Source: Bryobacteraceae bacterium (GTDB lineage: Bacteria > Acidobacteriota > Terriglobia > Bryobacterales > Bryobacteraceae). Taken from it: a stretch of DNA of 64,000 nucleotides. Below are positions 32,050 through 44,133 of the stretch, piece after piece. The notes beneath the pieces were generated by a model, which saw nothing but the letters and a program-made list of their open reading frames with translations, was not told the origin of the DNA and did not search any database. The stretch is taken from positions 124,001-188,000 of the forward strand of contig JAHCHE010000015.1 in assembly GCA_026129905.1 (NCBI GenBank), in the 5' to 3' direction. The translations under genes were made by a program, and so were the position numbers. Positions within the stretch are counted from its first letter, which is position 1. Each line of letters starts with the position of its first letter.

Positions 32050-33265
32050 CCCGTCCATCACCGATCCGGCCGCGATCGTCGAGGCGTCCGCCTCCGCCCA
32101 CCCGCGGCGGATGACCCTCAACATGGGTCCGCAGCACCCCTCCACCCACGGCGTGTTGCGCGTTGTCGTGGAACTGGAAGGCGAAACGGTCCGCCGCGCC
32201 ATCCCCGACATCGGCTTTCTTCACACCGGCATCGAAAAGCAGTTCGAAGCGCTGGATTACCAGCAGGGCGTCACGCTGACCGATCGCGTCGACTATCTGG
32301 CCAACCTCTCCAACAACCTCTGCTACGCGCTGGCGGTGGAGAAACTGCTGGGCCTGGAAATACCGCCCAGGGCGCAATGGATGCGCGTGCTGCTGGTGGA
32401 ACTGACGCGGCTGAACAGCCACCTCGTCTGGCTCGGCACGCAGGCGCTCGACATCGGCGCGATGAGCGTTTTTCTCTACTGCTTCCGCGAGCGCGAGGAT
32501 CTGCTGCGTATCTTCGAGATGTTCTCCGGCCAGCGGATGATGACCAGCTACATCCGCATCGGCGGACTCGCGCTCGAGCCTCCGCGCGGCTGGCAGGAAG
32601 CGGTCTCGCGCTTCATCAAGGCGTTTCCTTCCAACGTCGACCAGTACGAAGACCTGCTGACCAAAAACCCCATCTGGCTGCGGCGCACGCGGGGCGTCGG
32701 CCATGTTCCCCTCGACGTCCTCGTCGATCTCGGCGTCACCGGCCCGGTGCTGCGCGCCTGCGGGCTGAACTGGGACATCCGCAAGACCGAGCCCTACTCC
32801 AGCTACGAGAAGTTCGATTTCGAAGTCCCCACCCGCACCGAAGGCGACGTCTACGCCCGCTACCAGGTGCGTCTCGCCGAAATGCGGCAGAGCGCGCGCA
32901 TCGTCGAGCAGGCGCTGGCCGGAATGCCCGAAGGCGCCTGGCGCGCCGACGCGCCTCACGTGCTGCTGCCGGACCGCGAGAAGATGAAGACCCAGATGGA
33001 AGCCCTCATCTATCACTTCAAAATCGTCACCGAGGGCTTCGGCGTGCCTGCCGGCGAATACTACCAGGCCATCGAATCGCCGCGCGGCGAACTCGCGTAC
33101 TACGTCGTCAGCGACGGCACGGCCAAGCCCTACCGCGTCTTCATGCGGACCCCCAGCTTCGGCAACCTCCAGGCCCTGCCGGCCATGACCGAGGGACGGC
33201 TGGTGGCCGACACCATCGCCTCCATGGGAAGCCTGGACTTCGTGCTGGGGGACGTGGACCGCTAA
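32042..33265 (+). CDS. nuoD: NADH-quinone oxidoreductase subunit D
   Basis: The 407-residue 49-kDa subunit, which helps form the quinone site. It shows LNMGPQHPSTHGVLR, HTGIEKQFEALDYQQGV, DRVDYLANLSNN, and the C-terminal ESPRGELAYYVVSDG with RTPSFGNLQALPAM. All family blocks are present and the length is normal. In intact complex I its quinone pocket is shared with NuoB, which is not encoded here. Confidence 0.96.
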   Translation: MSDPSITDPAAIVEASASAHPRRMTLNMGPQHPSTHGVLRVVVELEGETVRRAIPDIGFLHTGIEKQFEALDYQQGVTLTDRVDYLANLSNNLCYALAVEKLLGLEIPPRAQWMRVLLVELTRLNSHLVWLGTQALDIGAMSVFLYCFREREDLLRIFEMFSGQRMMTSYIRIGGLALEPPRGWQEAVSRFIKAFPSNVDQYEDLLTKNPIWLRRTRGVGHVPLDVLVDLGVTGPVLRACGLNWDIRKTEPYSSYEKFDFEVPTRTEGDVYARYQVRLAEMRQSARIVEQALAGMPEGAWRADAPHVLLPDREKMKTQMEALIYHFKIVTEGFGVPAGEYYQAIESPRGELAYYVVSDGTAKPYRVFMRTPSFGNLQALPAMTEGRLVADTIASMGSLDFVLGDVDR

Positions 33266-33267
33266 TC

Positions 33268-33750
33268 ATGACCTTCTCAACCGCGCTTGAAGCGAAGTTC
33301 GAAAAGCTGCTCAACAGCTATCCGCCGGGGAGAAAGCGCGCCGCGTTGATTCCCATGCTGCTGTTCGCGCAGGACGAAGTCGGCGCCATCACCGGCGAAG
33401 TGGTGAACGAGATCGCCGGACGCCTGGAGATCACGCCGCTCCAGATCGACGAAGTGGTCACCTACTACTCGATGCTGCATCGCGAGCCACGCGGCAAGCA
33501 CAACATCCAGGTCTGCACCAACGTCAGTTGCCTGCTCGTCGGCGGCGCGGAATTGCTCGAGCACGCCGAACGGAAGCTGGGCATCCGCCGCGGCGAGAGC
33601 ACCGCCGACGGCCAGTTTTCCCTCGAGGAGGTGGAGTGCATGGGCGCCTGCTCCTGGGCCCCCGCCTTGCAGGTGAACTACGATTTCCATCATTTCGTCT
33701 CGCCGGAAAAACTGGACCGGCTGATCGACGGGCTGCGGAAGGCGCATTGA
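33268..33750 (+). CDS. nuoE: NADH-quinone oxidoreductase subunit E
   Basis: The 160-residue 24-kDa-type subunit carrying the N1a [2Fe-2S] cluster: C83 and C88 in VCTNVSCLL, and C124 and C128 in ECMGACSWAP. It docks on NuoF in the NADH-oxidising tip. ATG 33268 is 2 bp after the nuoD stop. Confidence 0.96.
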   Translation: MTFSTALEAKFEKLLNSYPPGRKRAALIPMLLFAQDEVGAITGEVVNEIAGRLEITPLQIDEVVTYYSMLHREPRGKHNIQVCTNVSCLLVGGAELLEHAERKLGIRRGESTADGQFSLEEVECMGACSWAPALQVNYDFHHFVSPEKLDRLIDGLRKAH

Positions 33751-33755
33751 ACGCC

Positions 33756-35063
33756 ATGCTCTACAACGAACCCAGCCCTCTCGAAGTGAAGATCCTGACC
33801 CGGCGCTTCGGCCTCGAGAACTCGCAGTCGCTCGATACGTACTTGGCCACGGACGGCTTCGCGGGCTTCCGCAAGGCGCTCGATATGACGCCGGATCAGG
33901 TCATCGACGAGGTAAAGGCTTCGAACCTGCGCGGGCGCGGAGGCGCGGGCTTTCCGGCCGGCATGAAGTGGGGCTTCGTCCCGCGCGATTCCCCCAAGCC
34001 CAAGTACATCGTGGTCAATGCGGACGAAGGCGAGCCGGGCACCTGCAAGGACCGCGTGCTGATGGAGAACGACCCGCACCAGTTGATCGAGGGCATGCTG
34101 ATCGCCGCCCGGGCGGTAGGCGCCCAGGCCGGCTACATCTACATCCGCGGCGAGTATCGCTACATCATCGACATCATGGACCGCGCCATCGCCGAAGAGT
34201 ACGAACGGGGCTACCTGGGCAGGAACATCCTCGGCAGCGGCATGGATTTCGACGTCTACACCCACACCGGCGCGGGTTCCTACGAGTGCGGCGAGGAATC
34301 GGCGCTGCTCGAGTCGCTCGAGGGCAAGCGCGGCCAACCTCGCATCCGTCCGCCTTTTCCCGCCGTTGCCGGCGCCTTTCAGTGCCCCACCGTCCTCAAC
34401 AACGTCGAGACCTTCTGCGCCGTGCCGGCCATTTTTCGGGACGGAGCGGCTGCCTTCGCCGACCTGGGCCCGCCGCGCAACGGCGGCACGCGCCTGTTCG
34501 CTCTGTCCGGCCACATCAACAAGCCCGGCGTCTACGAGCTGCCCATGGGATTCAACCTGCTCCGGATGATCCAGGAGGTGGGCGGCGGAATTCGCGGCGG
34601 CGGAAAGCTGAAGGCGGTGATCCCCGGCGGGTCCTCCTGCCCGGTGCTTCGCGCCGAAGAGTGCGACCTTTCGATGGACTTCGATTCGGTCGCCAAGGCC
34701 GGCAGCATGCTCGGCTCCGGCGGCGTCATCGTCATGGACGAGACCACCGACATGGTGAAGCTGGCGGTCCGGATCATGCAGTTCTACCAGCACGAGAGCT
34801 GCGGCTGGTGCGTGCCGTGCCGCGAAGGCACGCTGTGGCTGGAGAAAGTCCTCACGCGCGTGGACAACGGCGGCGGCCGTCCCAGCGACATCAACCTCAT
34901 CGACGAGCTTGCCCGCAACATGCTCGGCCGCACCTTCTGTCCGCTCGGCGACGCGGCCGCCATGCCCACCATCTCGCTGGTGCAGAAATTCCGGGACGAA
35001 TTCGAGGAGCGGCTGCCGAAGTCGGTTCCCGCCGGCGACCCTCGGCTGGTGGTGGTGGGCTGA
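33756..35063 (+). CDS. nuoF: NADH-quinone oxidoreductase subunit F
   Basis: The 435-residue FMN and NADH-binding subunit. LRGRGGAGFPAGMKWGF binds FMN/NADH, ADEGEPGTCKDR follows, and the N3 [4Fe-4S] ligands are C349, C352, C355 (ESCGWCVPCREGT) and C395 (TFCPLGDAA). ATG 33756 is used; an in-frame TTG three codons upstream overlaps the nuoE stop and is an alternative. The stop overlaps the nuoG ATG by one base. Confidence 0.96.
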   Translation: MLYNEPSPLEVKILTRRFGLENSQSLDTYLATDGFAGFRKALDMTPDQVIDEVKASNLRGRGGAGFPAGMKWGFVPRDSPKPKYIVVNADEGEPGTCKDRVLMENDPHQLIEGMLIAARAVGAQAGYIYIRGEYRYIIDIMDRAIAEEYERGYLGRNILGSGMDFDVYTHTGAGSYECGEESALLESLEGKRGQPRIRPPFPAVAGAFQCPTVLNNVETFCAVPAIFRDGAAAFADLGPPRNGGTRLFALSGHINKPGVYELPMGFNLLRMIQEVGGGIRGGGKLKAVIPGGSSCPVLRAEECDLSMDFDSVAKAGSMLGSGGVIVMDETTDMVKLAVRIMQFYQHESCGWCVPCREGTLWLEKVLTRVDNGGGRPSDINLIDELARNMLGRTFCPLGDAAAMPTISLVQKFRDEFEERLPKSVPAGDPRLVVVG

Positions 35064-37144
35064 TGGCGGACCTGGTAACCCTGACGATCGACGACCGGAC
35101 GGTAACGGCGGCGCCCGGCACGCTGGTGATCAACGCCGCGCGAGCCGCCGGCATCGAGATCCCGGCCTTCTGCTACTACGACGGACTCACGCTGCAAGCC
35201 GCATGCCGCATGTGCCTGGTCGAAGTCGAGCGCATGCCCAAGCTCCAGACCGCCTGTACGCTTCCGGTGGCCGAAGGCATGATCGTCCAGACCGAGAGTC
35301 CCAAGGTGGTCGAGGCGCGCAAGTCCATGCTCGAGTTCCTGCTCACCAACCACCCGCTCGACTGCCCGGTCTGCGACAAGGGCGGCGAGTGCGAGTTGCA
35401 GGACATGGTCTTCCGCTACGGCGCCGGCGAAAGCCGCTTCACCGAAATCAAGCACCATGTCGACGAAAAACAGTTCTCCCCCGTCGTGTTCTTCGACGCG
35501 CCGCGCTGCATACTTTGTTACCGCTGCGTCCGCATCTGCGACGAGGGCATGGGCGTGGGCGCGCTCGGCGTGATCAACCGCGGCGCGGTAACCGAGATCG
35601 GCCCCAACATGGGCGACCACCTGGTGTGCGACGAGTGCGGCATGTGCATCGACATCTGCCCCGTCGGCGCGCTCACCAGCGGCGCCTACCGTTACAAGAC
35701 CCGCCCCTGGGAGATGGAGCACATCGGCACGATCTGCGCCCATTGCTCCAACGGCTGCAAGACCACGCTCGGCGTGCGGAACGACCGCATCATCCGCGGG
35801 AACAACCGCGACCGCTCCGGCATCAACGGCGAGTTCCTTTGCATCAAGGGCCGCTACGCCTTCGATTTCACCGATCATCCGGAACGGCTGCAATCGCCGC
35901 TGATGCGCAAGGGCGGCGAACTCGAGCCCGTCTCCTGGGCCGAGGCGCTGGCGGCCGTGGCCCGCCGCTTTCTCGAGGTCAAGGAGCGCGGCGGCCGGCT
36001 CGGCGTCATCGGCTCCAATCGCACCACCAACGAGGAGAACTACTTCCTCCAGAAGTTCGTCCGGCAGGGCCTGGGCTCCAACAACATCGACCATCACCGC
36101 ACGGGCGATGTCGCGGCCTTGATCTCGGCGCTGGCGGGCACGACCGGCGCGCTGGCCTCTACCGCCGACCTGTACAGCGCTAAAGCCGTCCTGGTGATCG
36201 CCGGCGACCTGGCCCAGCAGCAGCCTCTGCTCTCGTTTCAGATCCGCGCCAATTACCGCCATCATGGCTGCCGCGTCTACGTCGTGACGCCCGGTCCGGT
36301 GCGCGAGGACAAGTACGCCGCCAAAAGCGTGCGCGCCGCCACCGGCGAGGAACTCGCGGCCGTGGAAGGCTTGCGCGACGAACTGCGTAAGGAGTCCGAA
36401 CTCGTTATCCTGTTCGGCGACGCCGTCCGGGGCGAAGCGGTCCGTAGACTGGTGGCGCTGGGCGACTCCTTCGGCATCCCCGTGAAGTACGTCTGCCTGG
36501 TGGACTACTCGAATTCCCGCGGCGCCGCCGACATGGGCCTCTTTCCGGACCTGCTCCCCGGCTATGAGCCGGCCCAAACGCCGGGCATGACGATGCCGGA
36601 GATGCTTGCGGCCGAGGACCTGGAAGCGCTGTGGGTGGTGGGCGCCAACCCTCTGAAAGCGGCCCAACTCGGCTCGCAATACGCCTTCGTCGTGGTGCAG
36701 GACCTGTTCCTGACGGAAACGGCGCGGCGCGCCGACGTCGTGCTGCCGGCCGCCTCGGCGTACGAAAAGACCGGCACGGTCACCAACGTTTGCGGCGAGG
36801 TCCAGCGCCTGAAGCGCGCCATCGGCGTCATGGGCGCCAAGCCGGACCTGGAGATCTTCGGACTTCTTTCCAAAGAGATGAAAATCAACGCCGGCCTGTG
36901 GCATCCCGACAGGGTGTTCGACGAGATCCGGAGATCCGTGCGCGGGTATAATGTTCCTCTGCCTGTGCTGGCGACGGGCGGCGCGGCGCCGGCGGTTCCG
37001 CTCAACGGACACATTCCGCTCGAGGCGAGGCCGGACTTGATTCGTTCGGCCAACGACACGCTGTTTACGTCGGGCTCGTTGGGCCGCTATTCAAAGTCGC
37101 TGAATTCGGTCATGGAAGCGCCCGGTGGGTTGTACCGGGGGTAG
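35063..37144 (+). CDS. nuoG: NADH-quinone oxidoreductase subunit G
   Basis: A 693-residue iron-sulfur subunit. Cluster ligands seen: C37, C48, C51, C65 (N1b); H97, C101, C104, C110 (N5); C149, C152, C155 with C199, and C189, C192, C195 with C159 (N4 and a ferredoxin-like pair); and the N7-type set C225, C228, C232, C260. The rest is a molybdopterin-oxidoreductase-like domain (SWAEALAAVARRF, SNRTTNEENYFLQKFVRQGL shown in part) without a visible Mo ligand, as is normal for NuoG. A GTGGGGC hairpin element follows at 37151 before nuoH. Confidence 0.94.
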   Translation: MADLVTLTIDDRTVTAAPGTLVINAARAAGIEIPAFCYYDGLTLQAACRMCLVEVERMPKLQTACTLPVAEGMIVQTESPKVVEARKSMLEFLLTNHPLDCPVCDKGGECELQDMVFRYGAGESRFTEIKHHVDEKQFSPVVFFDAPRCILCYRCVRICDEGMGVGALGVINRGAVTEIGPNMGDHLVCDECGMCIDICPVGALTSGAYRYKTRPWEMEHIGTICAHCSNGCKTTLGVRNDRIIRGNNRDRSGINGEFLCIKGRYAFDFTDHPERLQSPLMRKGGELEPVSWAEALAAVARRFLEVKERGGRLGVIGSNRTTNEENYFLQKFVRQGLGSNNIDHHRTGDVAALISALAGTTGALASTADLYSAKAVLVIAGDLAQQQPLLSFQIRANYRHHGCRVYVVTPGPVREDKYAAKSVRAATGEELAAVEGLRDELRKESELVILFGDAVRGEAVRRLVALGDSFGIPVKYVCLVDYSNSRGAADMGLFPDLLPGYEPAQTPGMTMPEMLAAEDLEALWVVGANPLKAAQLGSQYAFVVVQDLFLTETARRADVVLPAASAYEKTGTVTNVCGEVQRLKRAIGVMGAKPDLEIFGLLSKEMKINAGLWHPDRVFDEIRRSVRGYNVPLPVLATGGAAPAVPLNGHIPLEARPDLIRSANDTLFTSGSLGRYSKSLNSVMEAPGGLYRG

Positions 37145-37150
37145 GTAGCT

Positions 37151-37180
37151 GTGGGGCGGGACGCGCCGGTCCCTGCCCGG
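37151..37180 (+). repeat. degenerate GTGGGGC hairpin element inside the nuo operon
   Basis: GTGGGGC is followed by GGGAC-GCGCCG-GTCCC and TGCCCGG; only the first stem is clear. It sits 7 bp after the nuoG stop in the largest gap (73 bp) of the operon, where it could affect mRNA ends. Confidence 0.5.
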
Positions 37181-37217
37181 ACGCCCTTGTTCGGAACCCA
37201 CGCCCTGAGATTCTTGC

Positions 37218-38411
37218 ATGGACTTCTTCGTACTGAGTGTTCTGAAAGCTCTGGTGGTGGCCGGCGCGCTGATGACGAGCCTGGCCTACCTCCAATGGGT
37301 CGAGCGCAAGGTCATTGCGCACATCCAGCTTCGCCTCGGCCCTTACCGCGTGGGACCACACGGGTTGCTCCAACCGCTGGCGGACGTCATCAAGCTCGCC
37401 ACCAAGGAAGGCATCGTCCCGTCCCACGTCAACAAGCCCTTTTATCTTCTGGCGCCGTTCCTGGCCGTGTCGCTCGCGCTGACGTCGATCGCGGTGATCC
37501 CGTTCGGACCGGAGATCGAGGCGTTCGGAGTCCGGACGTACATGCAGCTCACCGATATCAACATCGGCGTGCTGTTCCTGCTCGCCATCTCGTCGCTGAG
37601 CGTCTACGCGGTGACCTTCGCCGGCTGGGCCTCCAACAACAAGTACTCGCTCCTGGGCGGCCTCCGCGCCGCGGCGCAGATGATCAGCTATGAGCTGCCG
37701 CTGGCCATCGCGCTGGCCGGGCCGCTGTTGATCGCCGGGTCGCTGAGTCTTCGTGAAATCGTCGAGGCGCAGCAGGGCGTCACGCTGGGCATTCTGCCGC
37801 GTTGGATGATCTTCCAGCCGCCGGCCCCACAGATCTTCGGCTTCGTCATCTTTCTCATCGCCGCGTTCGCCGAAACCAACCGCGTCCCGTTCGATCTTCC
37901 GGAGGCGGAGAACGAACTCGTGGCGGGCTTCCACACCGAGTACAGCAGCCTGAAATTCGCCTCGTTCTTCATGGCCGAGTACGCCAACATGATCACCATG
38001 ACGGCCATCACCACGACGCTGTTCCTGGGCGGCTGGTTGCCGCTGTTTCCAGCCGAGTACGGCTCGAACTTCGTGCCTTCGATCCTGTTTGCGCTGCTGG
38101 CCGCCGCGGCGCTCTATCACGGCCTCCACCCGGCCCGCCGGAAGGACCGCTTCAGCCTGCCGGTGGTGGCGCTGTTGCTGGCCGCGGCCGCGGCGCTGTT
38201 TCTGATTCCGATCGTGCAGACGTTCCTGTTGCCCTTGTTCTGGTTCCTGGCCAAAGCCGGGGCCCTGATGTTCCTCTTTATCTGGGTGCGCGGCACGATG
38301 CCCCGGTTTCGGTACGACCAGTTGATGAGCTTCGCCTGGAAGTTCATGTTCCCGGCCGCGGCCGTCAACCTGTTCGCCAGCGCGCTGCTGGTGGCCCTGT
38401 TCGCCAGGTGA
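37218..38411 (+). CDS. nuoH: NADH-quinone oxidoreductase subunit H
   Basis: A 397-residue membrane subunit with about eight helices that contacts the quinone channel. It has YLQWVERKVIAHIQLRLGPYRVGPHGLLQPLADVIKL, given here by its core ERKVIAHIQLRLGP, and the AFAETNRVPFDLPEAENELV loop with its conserved acidic residues. ATG 37218. nuoJ begins 4 bp after its stop, so nuoI, usually next, is absent. Confidence 0.95.
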   Translation: MDFFVLSVLKALVVAGALMTSLAYLQWVERKVIAHIQLRLGPYRVGPHGLLQPLADVIKLATKEGIVPSHVNKPFYLLAPFLAVSLALTSIAVIPFGPEIEAFGVRTYMQLTDINIGVLFLLAISSLSVYAVTFAGWASNNKYSLLGGLRAAAQMISYELPLAIALAGPLLIAGSLSLREIVEAQQGVTLGILPRWMIFQPPAPQIFGFVIFLIAAFAETNRVPFDLPEAENELVAGFHTEYSSLKFASFFMAEYANMITMTAITTTLFLGGWLPLFPAEYGSNFVPSILFALLAAAALYHGLHPARRKDRFSLPVVALLLAAAAALFLIPIVQTFLLPLFWFLAKAGALMFLFIWVRGTMPRFRYDQLMSFAWKFMFPAAAVNLFASALLVALFAR

Positions 38412-38415
38412 TCGC

Positions 38416-38916
38416 ATGGACGTCCCTCTCTTTCTCATCTTCGCGGCCATCGCCGTGGCCTGCGGCGTCAATGTCGTGGTGCAGCGTCACCCCATCACCA
38501 GCGCCATTTCCCTCATCGGCGTGATGGGTTCTCTTGCCGCCCTCTACCTGCTGCTCGGCGGCGAATTCATCGCCGCGGTCCAGGTGGTGGTTTACGCCGG
38601 CGCCATCATGGTGCTGTTCGTTTTCGTGATCATGCTGCTCAACGCGGGCGCCGAGGGCCGCTCCGGACGTTCCTGGCCGGTGCGCCTGCTCGGCATTCCG
38701 TTCCTGGTGCTGCTGCTGGGCCTGCTGAGCTTCGTCGTTCAGGCCTACGCGCCGAAAACCGACCGCGTCGTCTTCGGCGCCTTCACCTCCGGCGGCCCGC
38801 GCGACATCGGCAAGCTGTTGTTCACCGAATACCTGCTGCCGTTCGAGTTGACCTCGGTCCTGATTCTGATCGCCATCGCCGGGGCGGTGGTCCTGGCGAG
38901 AAAGGAGATCGACTGA
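38416..38916 (+). CDS. nuoJ: NADH-quinone oxidoreductase subunit J
   Basis: A 166-residue subunit with five membrane helices. It has the family block [30 protein letters not shown] (quoted in part as HPITSAISL and [20 protein letters not shown]). Its stop overlaps the nuoK ATG by one base, showing translational coupling. Confidence 0.94.
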   Translation: MDVPLFLIFAAIAVACGVNVVVQRHPITSAISLIGVMGSLAALYLLLGGEFIAAVQVVVYAGAIMVLFVFVIMLLNAGAEGRSGRSWPVRLLGIPFLVLLLGLLSFVVQAYAPKTDRVVFGAFTSGGPRDIGKLLFTEYLLPFELTSVLILIAIAGAVVLARKEID

Positions 38917-39224
38917 TGGAAGGCGCGCCGCTTTCCTGGTACCTCATCCTGAGCGCCATCCTGTTCGCCCTCGGGGTGGCGGGCTTCCTGTTCCGCCGCA
39001 ACATCATCACCGTCTTCATGTGCATCGAGCTGATGCTCAACGCCGTGAACCTGAGCTTCATTGCCTTCTCCCACAAGCTGAACCAGGTGGACGGCCACAT
39101 CTACGCCTTTTTCGTAATGGTGGTGGCGGCGGCGGAAGCCGCGGTGGGCCTGGCCATCATCCTGACGGTTTTCAAAAACCGCGCTTCCCTGGCCATCGAC
39201 GACGTGAGTTCGATGAAGTACTAG
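38916..39224 (+). CDS. nuoK: NADH-quinone oxidoreductase subunit K
   Basis: A 102-residue MnhC-like subunit with three membrane helices. The conserved Glu residues lie in [13 protein letters not shown] and [11 protein letters not shown], which carry the proton path. ATG 38916 overlaps the nuoJ stop. Confidence 0.95.
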   Translation: MEGAPLSWYLILSAILFALGVAGFLFRRNIITVFMCIELMLNAVNLSFIAFSHKLNQVDGHIYAFFVMVVAAAEAAVGLAIILTVFKNRASLAIDDVSSMKY

Positions 39225-39228
39225 CACA

Positions 39229-41075
<1,847 letters not shown>

Positions 41076-41079
<4 letters not shown>

Positions 41080-42644
41080 ACGTTGTGAACGTCCTGCTGA
41101 TCCTCCCCGCCGCCGGTTTCCTGGCGGTGCTGCTGCTGCCTCGGTCGAGACCGGACGCGGCGAAGATCGCGGCTCTGGCGGTCTCGCTCGCCGTGTTTCT
41201 GCTCTCGCTGTCCATCGCGGCCCCGGTGCACGGAGACGGCGCGGAGCTGAAGTTCGTCACCGACGTGCAGTGGATCGCCTCGCCCGACATCCGCTATCAC
41301 GTGGGCGTGGACGGGCTGAGCGTGTGGCTGGTGATTCTGACCGCGCTGCTGACTCCCATCTGCGTGTTGATCTCCTGGCGCTACATCGAACGCCGCGTCA
41401 AGGAGTTCTACGCCTTCCTCCTGCTGTTGGAAGTGGGACTGATCGGCGTCTTCGTCGCCTGGGACCTGTTCCTGTTCTACGTCTTCTGGGAGCTGTCGCT
41501 GGTCCCGATGTACTTCCTCATCGGCATCTGGGGGCATGAACGGCGCATCTACGCCGCGGTGAAGTTCTTCCTGTTCACCATGGCGGGCTCCGTCCTGATG
41601 CTGGCCGCCATCATCTACCTGTATCTCCGCGCGGGCACCTTCGACTACGTGGTTCTTCAGGAGCAGATGGCCTCCGGGCAGCTCATGCTGACCACGGGCG
41701 AGCAGCTTCTGCTCTTCCTCGCCTTCTTCCTGGCCTTTGCCATCAAGGTTCCGCTGTTCCCGCTGCATACCTGGCTTCCCGACGCCCACGTCGAGGCGCC
41801 TTCGGCCGGGTCCGTCATGCTAGCCTCCGTGATGCTGAAAATGGGCACGTACGGTTTGCTGCGATTCTGCCTGCCGATGTTTCCCAACGCCGCCAGGCAA
41901 TGCGCTCCCTGGATCATCGTGCTGGCGATTATCGGCATCATCTACGGCGCGCTGGTTTCCCTGGTGCAACCGAACATGAAGAAGCTGGTGGCGTACTCGT
42001 CGGTGAGCCACCTCGGCTTCGTCGTGCTCGGCATCTTCACATTCAACGAAATCGCGCTGGACGGCGCGGTGTACCAGATGCTGAATCACGGCATCTCGAC
42101 GGGCGCTCTCTTCATGCTGGTGGGATTCCTGTACGAGCGGCGGCATTCGCTGGAAATCGCCGACTACGGCGGCGTCGCGACTCCCGCGCCGAACCTGGCC
42201 GCGGCGTTTCTGATCACCACCCTGGCCAGCATCGGGTTGCCGCTGCTGAACAACTTCGTCGGCGAGTTCCTGGTGTTGCAGGGCGCGGCGCTGGTTAACT
42301 TCCGGTGGGCGGTGTTCGCCGCCATCGGCGTCATCCTGTCGGCGTGCTACATGCTCTGGATGTACCAGCGCGCGTTCTTCGGCGAGACGCCGGAGGAAGT
42401 GCGCTCCCATGTGTACGACCTGCGCGCGAGAGAGTGGGCCGCCATCCTTCCGCTGATCGCCCTGATGCTCTGGATGGGCATCGGCACGGGCGCGTTTCTG
42501 CCGCCGATCCAGGCCCTGAACCGTACCGTACTCGAACAGACCAAGAGCAACGCGGAGTTCCTGGTCAAGGAGACGCCGCCGCGGCCTCCGTTGCGGACGG
42601 AAAACGGCGCCGGGGCGGGAAGGGGGCTTCTCAATGCCCGCTAG
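41076..42644 (+). CDS. nuoM: NADH-quinone oxidoreductase subunit M
   Basis: A 522-residue antiporter-like subunit with FYVFWELSLVPMYFLIGIWG, PLHTWLPDAHVEAPSAGSVMLA and KLVAYSSVSHLGFV. The last 25 residues (KETPPRPPLRTENGAGAGRG...) form a hydrophilic tail that overlaps the start of nuoN by 11 bp and is longer than usual; it is probably non-essential. Confidence 0.96.
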
Positions 42645-44100
42645 TCTGTTCCCTCCCTATGAGGACCTGCTCCGGATCCTCCCCGAGATCGTTCTGACGA
42701 TCGCCGGGACGCTGGTGATGGTCCTCGAACCCGCGCTGCGGCCGGAGCGAAAGCGCCTGCTGGGCGGCATCGCCATCGCCGGACTGTTGGTGGCGCTGTG
42801 GGGCACGGCGGTGGCGAACCTCTTCCGCGGCCCGGCCTTCCATCAGATGGTGGTGGTGGACGGCTTCGCGACGTTCTTCCGCGCGCTGGTGATCGTGGTC
42901 GGCATTCTGGCCGTGCTCTGCTCGATTCACTATCTCCAGCGGGAGCGGCCCGACTCCGGCGAGTACTACGCGCTGGTGCTGTTCTCGGTTGTCGGCCAGA
43001 GCGTGATGGCCGCCGCCAACGAGCTGATCATGATCTTCATCGGCCTGGAGATCTCCTCGATCGCCACCTACGTGCTGGCCGGTTATCTAAGGGACGACCG
43101 CCGTAACAACGAATCGGCGATCAAGTACTTCCTGCTGGGGTCGTTCGCCACGGCTTTTCTGTTGTACGGCATCGCCTGGATCTACGGCGCCGCCGGCACG
43201 ACGAACCTGGTCGAGATCCGGCGCGTGCTTTCCACGCCCGAACTGGCGCCGCCACGGTTCCTCGTCGGCGTGAGCGCGGCGCTCATGTTCGTCGGCTTCG
43301 CCTTCAAGGTGTCGGCCGCGCCGTTCCAGGTCTGGGCGCCGGACGTCTACCAGGGCGCGCCCGCCCCGGTGACGGCGTTCATGTCCGCGGGGCCGAAAGC
43401 GGCGGCGTTTGCGATTTTCCTGCGCGTCTACATGACGGCCTTCGAACCGATCAGCAACCGCTGGGAGCCTGTCGTGTGGCTGTCGGCGCTGGCGACGATG
43501 TTTGTCGGCAACTTCGCGGCTCTCCTCCAGAACAACATCAAGCGGCTGCTGGCGTACAGTTCCATCGCGCACGCCGGCTACGTGATGGTGGCGGTGAGTG
43601 CGCACTCCGAGATCGGTACGGCGGCGGCGATGTTCTACCTGGCCGCGTACGCGTTCATGAACGTCGGAGCCTTCGCGGTGGTGACCCACTTCGCACGGCA
43701 GGGCGAGAAATACGTCGACGTGGACGACCTCGCCGGACTTGGCCACCGTCAGCCCGTGACCGCCGCGTTGTTCTCGATTTTCCTGCTCTCGCTGATCGGG
43801 ATTCCGCTGACGGGCGGATTTTTCGGAAAATTCTACATATTTAAAGCGGCGCTTGAGGCGAAACTCTACTGGCTGACGGTGATCGGCTTGCTGAACAGCG
43901 CCGTAGCCGCGTACTACTACCTCCGGATTCTGGTCGTGATGTACTTCCACGAGCCGGGCGAAGCGGCGCAGACCGTCTCTCCGGTGGCCCCGGGCGTGAA
44001 GATCGCCCTGTGGGCCTCGGCCGCCGGCACGCTGCTGCTCGGCATTTTCCCTTCGGTGATCCTGGACTTCGCCGACCGCTCCGCGGCGCTGATGAAGTAA
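42634..44100 (+). CDS. nuoN: NADH-quinone oxidoreductase subunit N
   Basis: A 488-residue antiporter-like subunit and the last gene of the nuo operon. It has MIFIGLEISSIATYVLAGYL, FQVWAPDVYQGAPAPVTAFMS, RLLAYSSIAHAGY and GIPLTGGFFGKFYIF. A GTGGGGC hairpin lies 9 bp after its stop and may end the transcript. Confidence 0.96.
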   Translation: MPASLFPPYEDLLRILPEIVLTIAGTLVMVLEPALRPERKRLLGGIAIAGLLVALWGTAVANLFRGPAFHQMVVVDGFATFFRALVIVVGILAVLCSIHYLQRERPDSGEYYALVLFSVVGQSVMAAANELIMIFIGLEISSIATYVLAGYLRDDRRNNESAIKYFLLGSFATAFLLYGIAWIYGAAGTTNLVEIRRVLSTPELAPPRFLVGVSAALMFVGFAFKVSAAPFQVWAPDVYQGAPAPVTAFMSAGPKAAAFAIFLRVYMTAFEPISNRWEPVVWLSALATMFVGNFAALLQNNIKRLLAYSSIAHAGYVMVAVSAHSEIGTAAAMFYLAAYAFMNVGAFAVVTHFARQGEKYVDVDDLAGLGHRQPVTAALFSIFLLSLIGIPLTGGFFGKFYIFKAALEAKLYWLTVIGLLNSAVAAYYYLRILVVMYFHEPGEAAQTVSPVAPGVKIALWASAAGTLLLGIFPSVILDFADRSAALMK

Positions 44101-44108
44101 GGGTAGAG

Positions 44109-44131
44109 GTGGGGCGAGCGTCCACGCTTGC
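44109..44131 (+). repeat. GTGGGGC hairpin element at end of nuo operon
   Basis: GTGGGGC overlaps stem GCGAGCG-TCCA-CGCTTGC (one G-U pair). The second stem is weak or lost. It lies between the nuoN stop and the convergent LmbE-family stop. Confidence 0.65.
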
Positions 44132-44133
44132 TG

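Noticed and set aside
34784-37012. 742-codon open frame opposite nuoF/nuoG
   Set aside because: It is antisense to genes with full families of motifs, rich in Ala/Gly/Arg/His without any domain; typical of high-G+C shadow frames.
42570-42644. Unusual hydrophilic tail of NuoM considered as a frameshift
   Set aside because: All membrane blocks of NuoM are complete before it, and the overlap with nuoN is a normal coupling arrangement.
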